Origin: Rhodospirillales bacterium
GTDB lineage: Bacteria > Pseudomonadota > Alphaproteobacteria > QKFK01 > SZUA-500
Direction of reading: 5' to 3'
Assembly (NCBI GenBank): GCA_003252195.1
Contig: QKFK01000118.1
Span: 1 to 10,797 of the forward strand
Length of the DNA: 10,797 nucleotides
This document shows positions 1 through 6,651 of the stretch, piece after piece (position 1 is the stretch's first letter; each line of letters begins with the position of its first letter). Below the pieces are notes generated by a model that had not been told where the DNA came from, did no database searches, and saw nothing but the letters and a program-made list of their open reading frames with translations. Made by a program: the position numbers and the translations under genes.

Positions 1-1
1 A

Positions 2-52
2 ACAGATGAAGAGCTAGTTATAGCTCAAGATACAGTTCGCTTGGCTGTGTAA
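2..52 (+). CDS. 3' end of an unidentified protein-coding gene
   Basis: Only the last 16 codons and a TAA stop (50-52) are inside the window; the readable C-terminus is TDEELVIAQDTVRLAV. The other two forward frames hit stops almost at once, and the stop here is followed 75 bases later by a strong forward terminator, as expected for the end of a transcription unit. The fragment is too short to assign a family and I do not recognise it. The reading frame is an inference from the absence of stops and the position of the terminator. Confidence 0.4.
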   Translation, partial: TDEELVIAQDTVRLAV

Positions 53-126
53 TTATTAACCAAGCAAAAGGTTTAAGCTTATCGGGCTAATAAATGATTT
101 AGTTTAAGATAAAAGCAAACCAAACT

Positions 127-162
127 AAAAGGCGGAGGTTTAACCAACCCCCGCCTTTTTTT
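127..162 (+). terminator. Rho-independent terminator of the upstream gene
   Basis: The left arm AAAAGGCGG (127-135) pairs perfectly with CCGCCTTTT (151-159). One A/C mismatch (136/150) and two more G-C pairs (137-138 with 148-149) extend the stem towards a 9-base loop (139-147). A run of seven T (156-162) overlaps and follows the right arm. The GC-rich stem stands out in this AT-rich DNA. The T-run is on the plus-strand side, so it most simply ends the transcript of the gene whose last codons lie at 2-52. On the opposite strand the four A before the stem also read as a short T-run, so weak two-way action is possible. Confidence 0.9.
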
Positions 163-426
163 GTTAGCAACAACAAATTATTTTTACTTGCTACGTATAA
201 TATATATATTCAAAAACACAAAGCCTTCAAACAAAGGATTACAGACAAACTATATTATAATGATATTGACAACATTGAGACTAATACATCTTTGATAGGA
301 AGATTATACAATTATGGCACCATAACTCTATACAGTTATGGTGGCAATTTACATCTAAGCAAAGTAAATAACATTGCCGAGGTTGTAAAAAGAATAGAAG
401 ATAAGAAAGAAGCTATTAAAACTTAA
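163..426 (+). pseudogene. Remnant of a bacterial PH-domain (bPH2, YdbT/YdbS-like) protein gene, C-terminal part
   Basis: The plus-strand frame ending with TAA at 424-426 is open back to a TAG at 100-102. It has no ATG or GTG, and its only TTG is near 289, too late to encode a domain. From about position 200 the translation resembles the second half of a bPH2 domain: a charged turn, then DIDNIETNTSLIGRLYNYGT (262-321), then a strand with a Gly-Gly turn (YSYGGNLHL) and a closing helix (NIAEVVKRIEDKK). The family pattern is IE-x(n)-[SL]-L-G-R-[LI]-x-x-Y-G-T followed by a G-rich turn and a final helix. The membrane segment and first strands usually found before this are missing, because a terminator lies immediately upstream. 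The simplest reading is a 5'-deleted gene. A TATAAT at 196-201 could be a -10 box but has no convincing -35, and the ATG at 260 is in the wrong frame. Its stop overlaps the stop of the convergent DUF2155 gene. Initiation at ATA or ATT is a less likely alternative. The family call is by pattern, not by search. Confidence 0.5.
315..346. repeat. 12-base imperfect inverted repeat (hairpin) inside the PH-domain remnant
   Basis: TGGCACCATAAC (315-326) and GTTATGGTGGCA (335-346) are complementary except for one G/G mismatch, giving nine uninterrupted pairs next to an 8-base loop. There is no T-run on either side. It lies 77-108 bases past the stop of the minus-strand DUF2155 gene, so it could form the 3' hairpin of that transcript. 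It also encodes part of the PH-like frame (YGTITLYSYGG), so it may be a by-product of coding sequence. Confidence 0.4.
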
Positions 427-1349
427 TCTTCTTTAGGTGGGGTGAGGACGATAGGTTTTGTATCGTCTGGAGCTTGAGTTGACGCTTCGGCATTAACATC
501 CTTAGCATCGTCATCATGAGAAGATTTAGCATCATCAGTTGAAGTTACAACCTTAGCTTCTTTATTCTTTACTTCATCTTTTGATTTTTCATCATCTAGA
601 TTAACAGGAGTTGGTGCTTTTGCATCTTCTTTTGCTGGCTCGGCTAGTTTATCAACTGACTTAGGCATTGGAGCTTCATTAGCCTCGTCATCTGTTTGAG
701 CCTCAGAATCAACCCAATCACCTTCTGGAATATCTTCTGACTTAATAGAAGTTTCTGGAGCTTTTTCCTCTGTGGGTTTAGATGCTTTGATATCATCTGG
801 GTTAGCAAGCTTTACATCTGATAGGAAACCTTTAGCCTCAACCTTCTTATCATCTTTTTTTGCTTCTGGCTTAACGTCTTTTTTGCCAGACACATCAATT
901 TCTTCTAACACTTTAGGGCGATTATCTTCAACTATCACTCCTTGATATTGAGTAGCCTCTGGATTAACCTTTATGTTTTCTCTATCTTCGCACTTAATAA
1001 CCCAAATGTCATAAATTGGGTTTTCCATCGCAGATAAAGCTGGAGAAGATGAGAACATCCAACCTCTAAAAACGCTTTGAGGTTCTTTACCCTCTTTAAT
1101 ATCGGTAATATCTAAGAATGCCACATTCTCAGGGGCTTCTTCTGGTGGAGTTGCCTTACAGGTTCTAACAATTATTGAAAGCGAGCCAAATTTTGCACTA
1201 CCGCCAACAGGCACTTCTAGATTTGTATATCTGCCAGTTACCTTGTCTAAAGCACGCAAGATTGTAAAATTTTTACTTACATATGACGCAGCAGACGCAT
1301 TAGCTATGTTAAAAGAAAATGCTAACAATGCCCACTTTAATAGTTTCAT
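423..1349 (-). CDS. Secreted DUF2155-domain protein with a long acidic low-complexity tail
   Basis: This 308-residue protein starts with a signal peptide (Lys-rich start, hydrophobic core, NASA-A around residues 17-21, likely cleavage after Ala20). Residues 27-121 match the alphaproteobacterial DUF2155 pattern: a start like RALDKVTG, an aromatic/basic central strand, CKATPPEE, FRGWMFSSSPAL and a closing IYDIWVIKC. Two cysteines (64 and 120) could form a periplasmic disulfide. No biochemical function is established for the family. After residue 130 comes a tail of about 178 residues made mostly of Lys, Glu, Asp, Ala, Pro, Ser and Thr, with no visible fold; most family members I know of are much shorter. 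It is the last gene of the minus-strand cluster. The ATG at 1349 is 11 bases past the upstream MlaD stop, and its AGGGG ribosome-binding site overlaps that stop, which suggests coupled translation. The membership call is confident; the role of the tail is unknown. Confidence 0.85.
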   Translation of the reverse strand: MKLLKWALLAFSFNIANASAASYVSKNFTILRALDKVTGRYTNLEVPVGGSAKFGSLSIIVRTCKATPPEEAPENVAFLDITDIKEGKEPQSVFRGWMFSSSPALSAMENPIYDIWVIKCEDRENIKVNPEATQYQGVIVEDNRPKVLEEIDVSGKKDVKPEAKKDDKKVEAKGFLSDVKLANPDDIKASKPTEEKAPETSIKSEDIPEGDWVDSEAQTDDEANEAPMPKSVDKLAEPAKEDAKAPTPVNLDDEKSKDEVKNKEAKVVTSTDDAKSSHDDDAKDVNAEASTQAPDDTKPIVLTPPKED

Positions 1350-1360
1350 CTAAACAACCC

Positions 1361-1834
1361 CTATTCTTCGTCAGAAGATTTATTTCCGCTATCTGTTACC
1401 ATGAAAATGATTTTGCCAACTTTGTCTTCTAAAGAAGAGTAATCTTTAACAGTCCCAAAGTTATCACCATTTTGTAAAAAGCTTTCTCTATCATGCCCAG
1501 CAGTAACATTAACGAACATTCCCCCCATAAGCCCTGCAGAGGCAATTTCAACAACGCTATCTTTTGGGAGCTTAACTTCTGGTAGTATGCTCATTTTAAC
1601 ATCTGCAATATATTCTTCATTGTCTAAAGCAACTGATGTAACTGAGCCAATTTTAATTCCGCTTAAGCGAACATCGCTACCAGTTTCTAAACCACCAGAT
1701 TTATAAAACTTTGCGCCAATTTCATATCCTTTAACAGGACGAAGGTCTGACATTGAGTATGCAAACCATAAAAACACGGCAGCTACCACTAAAACAATCA
1801 CACCTAAAATCGTTTCAACTGGATTTTTTTTCAT
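1361..1834 (-). CDS. mlaD: MlaD-like MCE-domain phospholipid transport protein (first of a tandem pair next to DUF2155)
   Basis: MlaD proteins are inner-membrane-anchored MCE-domain subunits that form a hexameric ring in the periplasm and pass phospholipids between the MlaFEB ABC transporter and the outer membrane. This 157-residue protein has one N-terminal membrane anchor (about residues 9-27) and one MCE domain: the GLETGSDVRLSGIKIG segment (about 48-63), LPKDSVVEIAS, and GLMGGMFVNV. This is the compact size usual for alphaproteobacterial MlaD. The C-terminal tail ends in charged residues. GAGG lies 9 bases before the ATG, which supports this start. It lies between a second MCE gene and the DUF2155 gene, all on the minus strand with short gaps. 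No mlaE or mlaF is in the window, so partners must be encoded elsewhere. Family assignment is strong; the choice of which of the two copies is the orthologue of characterised MlaD is an inference. Confidence 0.88.
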   Translation of the reverse strand: MKKNPVETILGVIVLVVAAVFLWFAYSMSDLRPVKGYEIGAKFYKSGGLETGSDVRLSGIKIGSVTSVALDNEEYIADVKMSILPEVKLPKDSVVEIASAGLMGGMFVNVTAGHDRESFLQNGDNFGTVKDYSSLEDKVGKIIFMVTDSGNKSSDEE

Positions 1835-1865
1835 TTAATAATTCCTCAAACCAATTTTTATAAAT

Positions 1866-2345
1866 CTATTTTTTTGCTCTATTTCTCTCGCCGATTGCAA
1901 TAATCTGATCAAGAAGATTATCAATCACCAATGCGTCTTGAGTGTATAATATCGCACCATCTTTAGCGACATAATCCTCTGACCCACCAGGTTGAATTTC
2001 AATATACTTTCCGCCAAACAAACCGTTAGTTTCTATAGAAGCAGCACTATCATCTGGGATTTTGATTTTTGAATCAAAACGCAAAGCAACTTTAGCTCCG
2101 TAATTGGCATCAATAGTAAAATTAAAAACCTTACCAACAGAAACACCTGCCATTCTGACATCTGATCCTTTATCTACACCGTCTATATTGTTAAATCTGG
2201 CAAAAACAGTGTAATTATCTGAAGGTGATTTAACATTTTGTTTTCTGCCATACAGCCCAACAACTACAATCAACCCGATTAAGAATACCAAAGTACCCAC
2301 TGTAATTTCTTTTAATTCTGCTTTGCTATAAAAGGAAGCTTTCAT
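1866..2345 (-). CDS. Second MlaD-like MCE-domain protein
   Basis: This 159-residue protein has an N-terminal anchor (roughly residues 13-30, rich in Val, Leu, Ile and Gly) and one MCE domain carrying GVDKGSDVRMAGVSVG, IPDDSAASIET and GLFGGKYIEI. It ends in a short amphipathic segment, ALVIDNLLDQIIAIGERN. The role is expected to be the same as for MlaD: periplasmic lipid shuttling as part of an MCE ring. I chose the ATG at 2345; a TTG immediately upstream (2348) would add one residue, and GTGAG upstream is a weak ribosome-binding site. It differs clearly from its neighbour outside the family motifs, so this is an old paralogue pair and not a recent duplication. The gap to the downstream mlaD is 31 bases. 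Mixed rings, or separate rings for different routes, are both possible. The 77-base gap upstream shows no convincing terminator or promoter. Confidence 0.87.
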   Translation of the reverse strand: MKASFYSKAELKEITVGTLVFLIGLIVVVGLYGRKQNVKSPSDNYTVFARFNNIDGVDKGSDVRMAGVSVGKVFNFTIDANYGAKVALRFDSKIKIPDDSAASIETNGLFGGKYIEIQPGGSEDYVAKDGAILYTQDALVIDNLLDQIIAIGERNRAKK

Positions 2346-2422
2346 CAATCAACTCACTTGTTACAATTATGATTTGTATTATTACAACAAACCATAAGCT
2401 AATGCACCATTTTTTTAATTTT

Positions 2423-2797
2423 TTACATCTGCCATGGGATATATTTATTACCCTTAGAATCTCTAAATTTATCTGCCTTAGGAGATATGCTATATTTGTA
2501 AGCCTTATCTGTGCATGACAAATTTGGCTGATGCTCTTTTTGCCACTCGTGTTCTTTAGCTTCTAGCTTATCACATGAGCCTCTTAACCACCCCTCCCAA
2601 TGAGCCGGAACTTTAGACGCTTCTACTATACCGTTATACACAACCCATCTTCTAGGATTAGATGATTTTTTTTGCTCATAATATTTGTTACCAAACTCAT
2701 CTTCACCCACATATTGCCCCATCACTTTTGTTTTGATAGTAGTCTCAATATTGTTGAGTTTTCTTAACATATTTTCCATAAAACGGATAAACTTCAT
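2423..2797 (-). CDS. NDUFA12-family NADH:ubiquinone oxidoreductase (complex I) accessory subunit
   Basis: This is a 124-residue soluble protein without signal peptide or membrane segment. Family landmarks are visible in order: G-x-Y-V-G-x-D-x-x-G-N-x-Y-Y-E (27-41), RRWVVYNG (49-56), the near-invariant VPAHWEGWL (63-71), and a closing aromatic IPWQM (120-124), corresponding to the W-x-P end of the family. NDUFA12 (B17.2) is one of the few mitochondrial supernumerary complex I subunits with alphaproteobacterial counterparts; it sits on the matrix/cytoplasmic arm near the iron-sulfur subunits. The related NDUFAF2-type assembly factor is an alternative I consider less likely. The start is set by a very good AGGAGG (2803-2808) five bases before the ATG. 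It is the first gene of the minus-strand group, with a candidate promoter at 2834-2861. Linkage to MlaD and DUF2155 genes is what I expect in alphaproteobacteria. Confidence 0.9.
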   Translation of the reverse strand: MKFIRFMENMLRKLNNIETTIKTKVMGQYVGEDEFGNKYYEQKKSSNPRRWVVYNGIVEASKVPAHWEGWLRGSCDKLEAKEHEWQKEHQPNLSCTDKAYKYSISPKADKFRDSKGNKYIPWQM

Positions 2798-2833
2798 AGC
2801 TCCCTCCTCATAAGGATTAATCGCTGGTTTAAG

Positions 2834-2861
2834 ATAATATCAGCATAGCAAATAAAAGCAA
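2834..2861 (-). promoter_or_regulatory. Candidate sigma-70-type promoter for the NDUFA12 gene
   Basis: On the minus strand TTGCTT (2856-2861) is followed after 16 bases by TATTAT (2834-2839). This puts the expected transcript start near 2827, about 30 bases before the start codon. Both boxes differ from consensus by two bases or fewer. In AT-rich DNA such matches are common, so only position and spacing support it. Confidence 0.4.
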
Positions 2862-2875
2862 AAAAGATTTTTTCA

Positions 2876-2902
2876 ATTTAATAACTTATATTTTTATTAA
2901 AT
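2876..2902. repeat. 9-bp perfect inverted repeat in the divergent promoter region (possible operator)
   Basis: ATTTAATAA (2876-2884) and TTATTAAAT (2894-2902) are exact reverse complements separated by 9 bases. The repeat lies between the divergent NDUFA12 and ABC-ATPase genes, just upstream of the likely -10 box of the latter (TATTAT 2919-2924), so its right arm would cover the -35 position. A regulator binding both arms could control one or both genes. All bases in the arms are A or T, so chance occurrence is a real possibility. Confidence 0.35.
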
Positions 2903-2918
2903 CATGCAATTTTTTGTG

Positions 2919-2927
2919 TATTATATT
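2919..2927 (+). promoter_or_regulatory. Candidate -10 box for the ABC transporter operon
   Basis: Overlapping TATTAT (2919-2924) and TATATT (2922-2927) lie about 40 bases upstream of the ATPase start codon in the divergent intergenic region. No good -35 box sits at the right distance; the position is occupied by the right arm of the inverted repeat (ATTAAA at 2896-2901). A weak -35 would fit an activated or repressed promoter, but this is an inference. Confidence 0.3.
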
Positions 2928-2966
2928 CATGTTGGGCAAAAATTAAATAGATAGTTCGGTGTATAA

Positions 2967-3923
2967 ATGACTATTAATATTGAAAATATCACTAAAAGCT
3001 TTGGAAACATTAGAGCCGTAGATAATCTTTCATTTGATGTATTTGAAGGAAATGTTATGGGATTTTTGGGCCCGAATGGCGCTGGCAAATCTACAACCAT
3101 GCGCATGTTAGCTGGTTTTATCACCCCAACATCTGGGGCAGCCTATGTATATGGCAAAAACGTGGTTAAAGAACCAATAGAAGCCAAAAGACTAATTGGC
3201 TACATGCCAGAAGGATCGCCTGCTTATGGTGAAATGAGCCCCCTTAGCTTTTTAAGATTTATTGCAGAAATTAGAGGACTATCGGGCGATGACAAAAAAA
3301 GAGCTATCGCTAGAGCTATTGAGCTTGCCTCTATTGAAGAAGTTTTAGACCAGCCAATTGAGACTCTTTCAAAAGGGTTCAATCGCAGAGTTGGTTTAGC
3401 ACAAGCATTATTACATGACCCTAAAATACTTATCCTTGATGAACCAACTGAGGGGCTAGACCCAAACCAAAAACATCAAGTTAGAGAGTTGATCAAAAAC
3501 ATATCAAAAGATAAAATAATTATCATATCCACTCATATTTTAGAAGAAGTAGAAGCAATCTGTAATCGTGCCATCATTATTGACAAGGGACGTCTTGCAA
3601 TAGATTCTAGCCCAGAAGAACTAGTGAAAATGTCAGCAACTCATAATGATGTTATATTAAAAGTAAAAACATCAGACCTTAAAAAATCCGAGGACGCTTT
3701 ACGCTCAATTATTAAGGTTAAAGAATTTTCTTATCAAACAATAGATGACATTACCAAGATTGTAGCCAAACCAGACAACGCCCAATTTATTGCAGATAAT
3801 ATTGTATCTGCATTTAACAAAGCCAAAATAAAATATAGTGAGCTTGGGGTTGAAAAAGGCTCTCTTGATGATGTTTTTAGAAAAATCACAACCTCAGATA
3901 TATCTACAGAGCAAAAGGTGTAA
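2967..3923 (+). CDS. ABC transporter ATP-binding protein, GldA-like (ABC-2 type)
   Basis: This is a 318-residue cytoplasmic ATPase that should power the membrane proteins encoded downstream. All nucleotide-binding elements are present: Walker A GPNGAGKST (35-43), a GYMPE segment at the Q-loop position (Glu82 in place of Gln, as in GldA-type ATPases), the signature LSKGFNRR (134-141), Walker B ILILDEPT with catalytic Glu159, the D-loop GLDPNQ, and switch His190 in STHILEE. The variant signature and the GLDPNQ D-loop are typical of the GldA/ABC-2 exporter branch. About 120 residues follow the ATPase core, forming a C-terminal accessory domain. The start is the first ATG after the divergent promoter region, though its ribosome-binding site is poor. 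The stop is one base before the permease ATG, so the two are translationally coupled. The substrate cannot be told from the sequence. Confidence 0.92.
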   Translation: MTINIENITKSFGNIRAVDNLSFDVFEGNVMGFLGPNGAGKSTTMRMLAGFITPTSGAAYVYGKNVVKEPIEAKRLIGYMPEGSPAYGEMSPLSFLRFIAEIRGLSGDDKKRAIARAIELASIEEVLDQPIETLSKGFNRRVGLAQALLHDPKILILDEPTEGLDPNQKHQVRELIKNISKDKIIIISTHILEEVEAICNRAIIIDKGRLAIDSSPEELVKMSATHNDVILKVKTSDLKKSEDALRSIIKVKEFSYQTIDDITKIVAKPDNAQFIADNIVSAFNKAKIKYSELGVEKGSLDDVFRKITTSDISTEQKV

Positions 3924-3924
3924 T

Positions 3925-4659
3925 ATGAGAGAAGTATTTGCAATTACAAAAAGAGAGCTGAAAAACTATTTCACCACTCCTATGGCATATATCTTCATGA
4001 TGATTTTTGTGATTTTATGTGGTGTGTTTACATTTTATGTTGGAGGCTTCTTTGATAGAAGCCAGGCAGACTTACAATCATTCTTTGTTTTTCATCCATG
4101 GATATATTTAATGCTTATACCTGCAGTATCGATGCGATTATGGGCAGAAGAGCGAAAAAACGGTACTATTGAGTTGATAATGACGTTGCCAATATCAACC
4201 TTCACCATCATATGTGGCAAATTTTTAGCCTCATGGGCTTTTATGGCAATATGCTTATTTTTAACCTTCCCTATTTGGGTTACGGTTAATGTTTTAGGCT
4301 CCCCTGATAACGGTGTAATTATTGCCAATTATGGCGCAAGCTTTTTAATGGCTGGTGCATTTTTATCAATTGGAGGCGCAACCTCTGCTCTTACAAAAAG
4401 CCAGATAACCGCGTTTGCATTATCTATAATCACCTGCTTTTTATTCTTATTAAGTGGTATGCGACCTTTTATAAAATTCATATCAGATTGGGCACCAGAT
4501 ATTGCTGTTAGAATAATATCTTCATTCAGCTTTTTAACCCATTTTAATTCTATAACCAGAGGTGTGATTGATTTGCGCGACGTATTGTTCTTTGTGAGCT
4601 TTATAGTTTTTTGGTTATTTGCAAATTTAATAATCGTTGATTTCAAAAAGTCTTCATAG
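3925..4659 (+). CDS. ABC-2 type permease, GldF-like
   Basis: This is a 244-residue integral membrane protein with about six membrane helices (near residues 20-41, 56-70, 99-124, 134-156, 160-178 and 220-239). The N-terminus TKRELKNYFTTPMAYIF and the segment FHPWIYLMLIPAVSMRLWAEE (56-76) followed by GTIELIMTLPI (80-90) are the hallmarks of GldF-type permeases; the latter contains the cytoplasmic coupling region that meets the ATPase. The same frame is open upstream to 3838, but the ATG at 3925 is preferred: it gives the canonical N-terminus, follows the ATPase stop by one base, and has AAAAGG about 6 bases before it. It should form a homodimer or pair with the GldG-like protein; no other permease gene is present. 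Confidence 0.9.
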   Translation: MREVFAITKRELKNYFTTPMAYIFMMIFVILCGVFTFYVGGFFDRSQADLQSFFVFHPWIYLMLIPAVSMRLWAEERKNGTIELIMTLPISTFTIICGKFLASWAFMAICLFLTFPIWVTVNVLGSPDNGVIIANYGASFLMAGAFLSIGGATSALTKSQITAFALSIITCFLFLLSGMRPFIKFISDWAPDIAVRIISSFSFLTHFNSITRGVIDLRDVLFFVSFIVFWLFANLIIVDFKKSS

Positions 4660-4667
4660 GTATAAAC

Positions 4668-6650
4668 ATGAATTTATTTAGTAAATTAGAATACAAAATA
4701 GATAAAATCGACCGCCATGTAAAAGGCCTATTAGCGTTAATATGCGCCATTGCCATTTTTGTATCGTTTAACATTATAAGCACCATTTATGTTAAGGGCT
4801 TTCAAAAAGATTTAACCGAAGAAAAACTATACACCCTATCACCAGAAACAGTTAAGGTGCTTAAATCTATCGACGAACCATTAACTGTAACCTTATATTT
4901 TTCTGAAGCACTTGGCGACATAAACCCATTGTTATCCGATTATGCATCAAGGATAACCGAGCTATTAGAACGATATTCTGAGAACTCTAACCACATGCTA
5001 AAGATTGAGATTGAAAACCCTGAACCATTCTCAAAAGCTGAAGACATGGCTTTAGCTCTTGGTCTTAGAGGAATCCCATTAAGTGACAGCCAGACTAATC
5101 TTTATTTTGGATTAACAATTAACAACATGGCATCTGGTCAAAAAATTATTCCGTTCTTAGACCCAGCTAAAGAAAAATACATTGAGTATGATTTAACCAA
5201 AATTATAAATGACCTAATTCGCACCAAACGAAAAGTTGTTGGCTTAATGACCACTCTTCCACTTGATGGTAGAGGTAGCAATGCTGACCTAACTTTTAGA
5301 GAACAAATTCCGCGTTGGGCAATTATGGAAAATATCCGCCAGATATTTGATGTAAAATATATATCTGTTAACACAGGAGAAATCCCTGATGACATAGATG
5401 TATTGATGATAGTAAACCCTAAAAGGATTATCACGCCTACCCTATATGCAATTGACCAATATGTTATGCGTGGCGGAAGAGTTTTATTGTTCCTAGATAC
5501 ATATTCTGAAGCAGAAGCTCTTTATAAAAACTATGCTCCAAGCGTTGAACCTGACATGGACAAACTGCTTGAAAACTGGGGAATATCTATCCATAAGGGA
5601 AAAATCATAGGAGATTCATTACTTGCGCGCTCAGTTACAATTAATGAGAAAAGCACTCAAAAGATTGTTAAATACCTACCATGGATTAGTATTTATGGAG
5701 ATAACATCAACAAAACAGATGTTGCAACATCTTCTGTAGAAAGCATCAATATGGGAACCGCCAGCGTTATTGAAATAAGCTCTGGTTTTGGCCCTTATGC
5801 AACTCCATTAATTCAGGCTAGTGCCAATGCAGGTGAGATTGACGCTGGCCTAATCAGGGTTCAAACCACCCCAAATGAATTACTATCTATATTCAAACCA
5901 GATACACCATATTCAGTATTAGCAGTTAGAATTAATGCTATGTTACACAGTGCTTTTAATGCTGAACCTCCCCGTGTAATGTCTAAAAAATCTACGCATC
6001 CATATAAAGACATGAGTGATGGATTATCTAATATTATTGTAGTTGCTGATAGCGACATATTATACGATCAGTTCTGGACAGAGGCAGAAAACAACTTTGG
6101 AGAAATCTCACAAACAGCATTTGCTGGTAATGGTGAGTTTATCATAAATGCACTAGATAACTTAAGCGGTAGTGAATCTTTAATCTCACTACGTGGACGA
6201 GGCAAATGGCACAGACCATTCACTCTTATTGATAATATAAGAGCTGATGCTGAAGCAAACCTAGTAGAAACAGAAAGAGAAGTTACCGAAAAGCTACTTA
6301 ATGCTCAAAAAGAATTATCTAATCTTTTATCTCGCTCAAGCGCAAAAGAAAAAGAAGTTCTCACTGATAGCGAAATAGCCAAGCTTTCACAGCTAAAGTC
6401 AGAAATCGTTCCATTGCGCATCAAGCTCAAAGAAGTAAAATTAGCCTTACGTAAAGACATCGAAAATGTGCAAAATATTATTGAAGATATCAATATAACA
6501 TTGCCAGCTGTTGTTGTGATTTTGTTTGGTTTTACAAATCTCTTTTTAAGAAAACGTAGAAACAAATTAAAACGCAACCGCGCCTATTATAGAAATGTTT
6601 TGCTTAAATATTTAAGCAATGAAGACACTGATACCAAGGAGAGCAAATAA
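4668..6650 (+). CDS. GldG-like ABC transporter auxiliary protein
   Basis: This 660-residue protein is anchored at both ends: an N-terminal helix (about 20-41) and a C-terminal helix (about 610-627) followed by a basic RKRRNKLKR stretch. After the first helix comes DLTEEKLYTLSPET (48-61), the family's most recognisable motif, and EPLTVTLYFS (70-79). The middle part, predicted to face the periplasm, has the alternating strand/helix pattern of the GldG and IFT52-like domain, including DDIDVLMIVNPKR and a GGRVLLFLDT strand. About 100 residues of charged coiled-coil-like helix (roughly 520-605) lead to the last membrane helix. Known GldG proteins work with GldA and GldF and are needed for gliding in Flavobacterium; in proteobacteria the cargo is unknown. 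The ATG lies 8 bases after the permease stop, and the AGG of that stop region serves as ribosome-binding site. Confidence 0.9.
   Translation: MNLFSKLEYKIDKIDRHVKGLLALICAIAIFVSFNIISTIYVKGFQKDLTEEKLYTLSPETVKVLKSIDEPLTVTLYFSEALGDINPLLSDYASRITELLERYSENSNHMLKIEIENPEPFSKAEDMALALGLRGIPLSDSQTNLYFGLTINNMASGQKIIPFLDPAKEKYIEYDLTKIINDLIRTKRKVVGLMTTLPLDGRGSNADLTFREQIPRWAIMENIRQIFDVKYISVNTGEIPDDIDVLMIVNPKRIITPTLYAIDQYVMRGGRVLLFLDTYSEAEALYKNYAPSVEPDMDKLLENWGISIHKGKIIGDSLLARSVTINEKSTQKIVKYLPWISIYGDNINKTDVATSSVESINMGTASVIEISSGFGPYATPLIQASANAGEIDAGLIRVQTTPNELLSIFKPDTPYSVLAVRINAMLHSAFNAEPPRVMSKKSTHPYKDMSDGLSNIIVVADSDILYDQFWTEAENNFGEISQTAFAGNGEFIINALDNLSGSESLISLRGRGKWHRPFTLIDNIRADAEANLVETEREVTEKLLNAQKELSNLLSRSSAKEKEVLTDSEIAKLSQLKSEIVPLRIKLKEVKLALRKDIENVQNIIEDINITLPAVVVILFGFTNLFLRKRRNKLKRNRAYYRNVLLKYLSNEDTDTKESK
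6636..6643 (+). promoter_or_regulatory. Ribosome-binding site that sets the DUF4340 gene start
   Basis: AAGGAGAG lies within the last codons of the GldG-like gene, with 10 bases between AAGGAG and the ATG at 6652. It favours this ATG over the in-frame ATG at 6619, which has no such site, would lie inside the GldG-like gene and would add eleven charged residues before the membrane anchor. Confidence 0.7.
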
Positions 6651-6651
6651 T

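Noticed and set aside
2349..2422. Possible terminator or promoter between the NDUFA12 and second MlaD genes
   Set aside because: The ATGGT copies found there are direct, not inverted, repeats, and no box pair with proper spacing is visible; the genes may simply be co-transcribed.
3838..3924. Upstream extension of the permease frame into the ATPase gene
   Set aside because: The extra 29 residues do not match the GldF N-terminus, while the ATG at 3925 does and is ideally placed after the ATPase stop.
4092..4646. Two minus-strand open frames of 78 and 105 codons within the permease gene
   Set aside because: They mirror the codon structure of the membrane protein on the other strand and show no family pattern.
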